Shown: in pieces, positions 5,972-7,115 of the stretch
How the letters are laid out: each line of letters begins with the position of its first letter
How positions within the stretch are numbered: position 1 is the first letter of the stretch
Source of the DNA: Acidobacteriota bacterium
GTDB lineage: Bacteria > Acidobacteriota > Terriglobia > Terriglobales > Acidobacteriaceae
Length of the DNA: 7,115 bases
Direction: 5' to 3'
Assembly: GCA_021782675.1 (NCBI GenBank)
Contig: JAJXUS010000100.1
Span: 1 to 7,115, forward strand
Position numbers and translations under genes: made by a program
Notes under the pieces: model-generated
Databases searched by the model: none
What the model was told of the DNA's origin: nothing
Seen by the model: only the letters and a program-made list of their open reading frames with translations

Positions 5972-7115
5972 ATGATTTCTGTCAGCAATGTCACCATGCG
6001 GTACGGCTCAAAGGTGCTCTTTGAGGATGTGTCCGCCACGTTTACCCCCGGACGCCGGTACGGCCTGACTGGCCCGAATGGCGCGGGGAAATCGACCTTC
6101 ATGAAGATCCTGAGCGGCGAATTGGACCCGCAGAAGGGTACCGTCACGCGGCCCCGCAAGATCGGCGTGCTGCGCCAGGACCAATACGCGTTCGACGCCT
6201 TCCGCGTGATCGACACGGTCGTGATGGGCAACAAGACGCTGTGGGCGGCGCTCGAAGAGCGCGACCGCATCTACGAGAAGGCGGAGCTGGACGACGCCGA
6301 TGGCATGCGTCTGGGCGAGTTGGAAGGCATTGTCGGCGAAGAAGACGGCTACACGGCGGAGAGCGATGCCGCCATTCTGCTGCAGGGCCTCGATATCCCC
6401 GATGAAGTCCACGAGCGCAAAATGGGCGAGCTCCAGGGCGGCCAAAAGGTTCGCGTGCTGCTGGCGCAGGCACTGTTCGGCAACCCGCAGGCGCTGCTGC
6501 TGGATGAGCCGACCAACTACCTCGATCTCGACTCCATCCACTGGCTGGAGGAGTTTCTGATCCGCCGCGAAGGCACGCTGATCACCATCTCGCACGACCG
6601 CTATTTTCTGAACAACGTCTGCACCCACATTGCCGATATCGACTACGAGACGATCATCACGTACACCGGCGGCTATGACGATATGGTGCTGGCCAAGACG
6701 CAGGTGCGCTCGCGGCTGGAGGCACAGAACGAGGCCCGCGAAAAGAAGATCGCGCAGTTGAATGAGTTCATCGCGCGCTTCTCCGCCGGCACCCGCTCCA
6801 GCCAGGTCACCTCGCGCAAAAAGGAAGTGGAGCGGCTGCAGACCAGCGAGCTGGCGCGCTCCAACATTCAACGCCCGTACATCCGCTTCGACCAGTTGCG
6901 CCCGTCGGGCAAGCACATTCTGGATCTGGACACGGTCCGCAAGGCGTACGGTGACAATCAGGTGCTGCGCGGCTTTTCGGCCTCTGTCATGCGCGGAGAA
7001 AAGATCTGCCTGATCGGCCGCAACGGGCAGGGCAAAACGACGCTGATTAAGGCGTTGCTGGCCAACGCGCCGAACGTGGAGCGGCCCGCCGGGGACAGCC
7101 CGGCGAACGATATCG
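5972..7115 (+). CDS. ABC-F family ATPase, YbiT-like (3' end beyond window)
   Basis: 381 codons are visible and the frame is still open at the right edge. ABC-F proteins are soluble twin-ATPase factors without membrane domains that act on ribosomes; the YbiT branch is thought to relieve stalled translation. Domain 1 has Walker A GPNGAGKS (34-41), an LRQDQYAF Q-loop region, an ABC signature that reads LQGGQ (154-158) instead of LSGGQ, Walker B LLLDEPTN with Glu179, and the H-loop SHDR with His208. The inter-domain linker that follows is charged and helical (EAREKKIAQLNEFIARFSAG). Domain 2 begins with Walker A GRNGQGKT (349-356). The N-terminus MISVSNVTMRYGSKVLFE and TFMKIL, VLLAQALF and ADIDY segments recall E. 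coli YbiT closely. The ATG at 5972 fits the family start, although the Shine-Dalgarno site is weak (AGAG). It is transcribed away from all other genes here. Confidence 0.95.
   Translation, partial: MISVSNVTMRYGSKVLFEDVSATFTPGRRYGLTGPNGAGKSTFMKILSGELDPQKGTVTRPRKIGVLRQDQYAFDAFRVIDTVVMGNKTLWAALEERDRIYEKAELDDADGMRLGELEGIVGEEDGYTAESDAAILLQGLDIPDEVHERKMGELQGGQKVRVLLAQALFGNPQALLLDEPTNYLDLDSIHWLEEFLIRREGTLITISHDRYFLNNVCTHIADIDYETIITYTGGYDDMVLAKTQVRSRLEAQNEAREKKIAQLNEFIARFSAGTRSSQVTSRKKEVERLQTSELARSNIQRPYIRFDQLRPSGKHILDLDTVRKAYGDNQVLRGFSASVMRGEKICLIGRNGQGKTTLIKALLANAPNVERPAGDSPANDI

Noticed and set aside
6008..6916. Minus-strand open frame of 302 codons
   Set aside because: It lies opposite the ABC-F gene, whose Walker, signature and H-loop motifs are intact in the plus frame.

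Overview
This is a GC-rich bacterial window with dense, mostly leftward genes. Gene content and style suggest a soil Acidobacteriota, perhaps the Acidobacteriaceae/Terriglobales group. The clues are a GAF sensor of a type common there, a KDG kinase beside a KDPG aldolase, and intergenic GTCAT...ATCTGC hairpin repeats. The taxonomy is an inference from general knowledge, not a search result.

Layout from left to right. (1) 1-298, minus: N-terminal part of a GAF-domain sensor protein, cut by the window edge. (2) 367-1419, minus: moaA, GTP 3',8-cyclase of molybdenum cofactor synthesis. (3) 1498-2490, minus: etfA, electron transfer flavoprotein alpha. (4) 2575-2853, minus: a 92-residue two-helix membrane protein of unknown function. 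(5) 2905-3675, minus: etfB, electron transfer flavoprotein beta. (6) 3676-3822: a spacer with two diverged copies of a hairpin repeat. (7) 3823-4479, minus: eda-type KDPG/KHG aldolase. (8) 4480-4722: a spacer with an exact 55-bp tandem repeat carrying three more hairpins. (9) 4723-5832, minus: PfkB-family kinase, probably 2-keto-3-deoxygluconate kinase. (10) 5833-5971: divergent intergenic region. (11) 5972-7115, plus: an ABC-F ATPase of the YbiT group, running off the right edge.

How the genes work together. The kinase and aldolase would convert 2-keto-3-deoxygluconate to KDPG and then to pyruvate and glyceraldehyde-3-phosphate, the lower arm of uronate/Entner-Doudoroff catabolism. EtfB and EtfA form a soluble FAD/AMP electron carrier that links flavin dehydrogenases to the quinone pool. 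The small membrane protein between them is the most novel coding feature. Six leftward genes and the partial sensor gene follow each other with gaps of 51 to 243 bases, so they could be co-transcribed, but the repeat-filled spacers around eda may break or modulate that transcript.

The most unusual non-coding signal is the repeat family. Five 22-base units share a short stem-loop whose paired positions change together between copies. They sit on both sides of eda, and one group is expanded as an exact 55-bp tandem. No phage, transposase, CRISPR array, tRNA or rRNA was seen. No gene-free stretch exceeds 300 bases.
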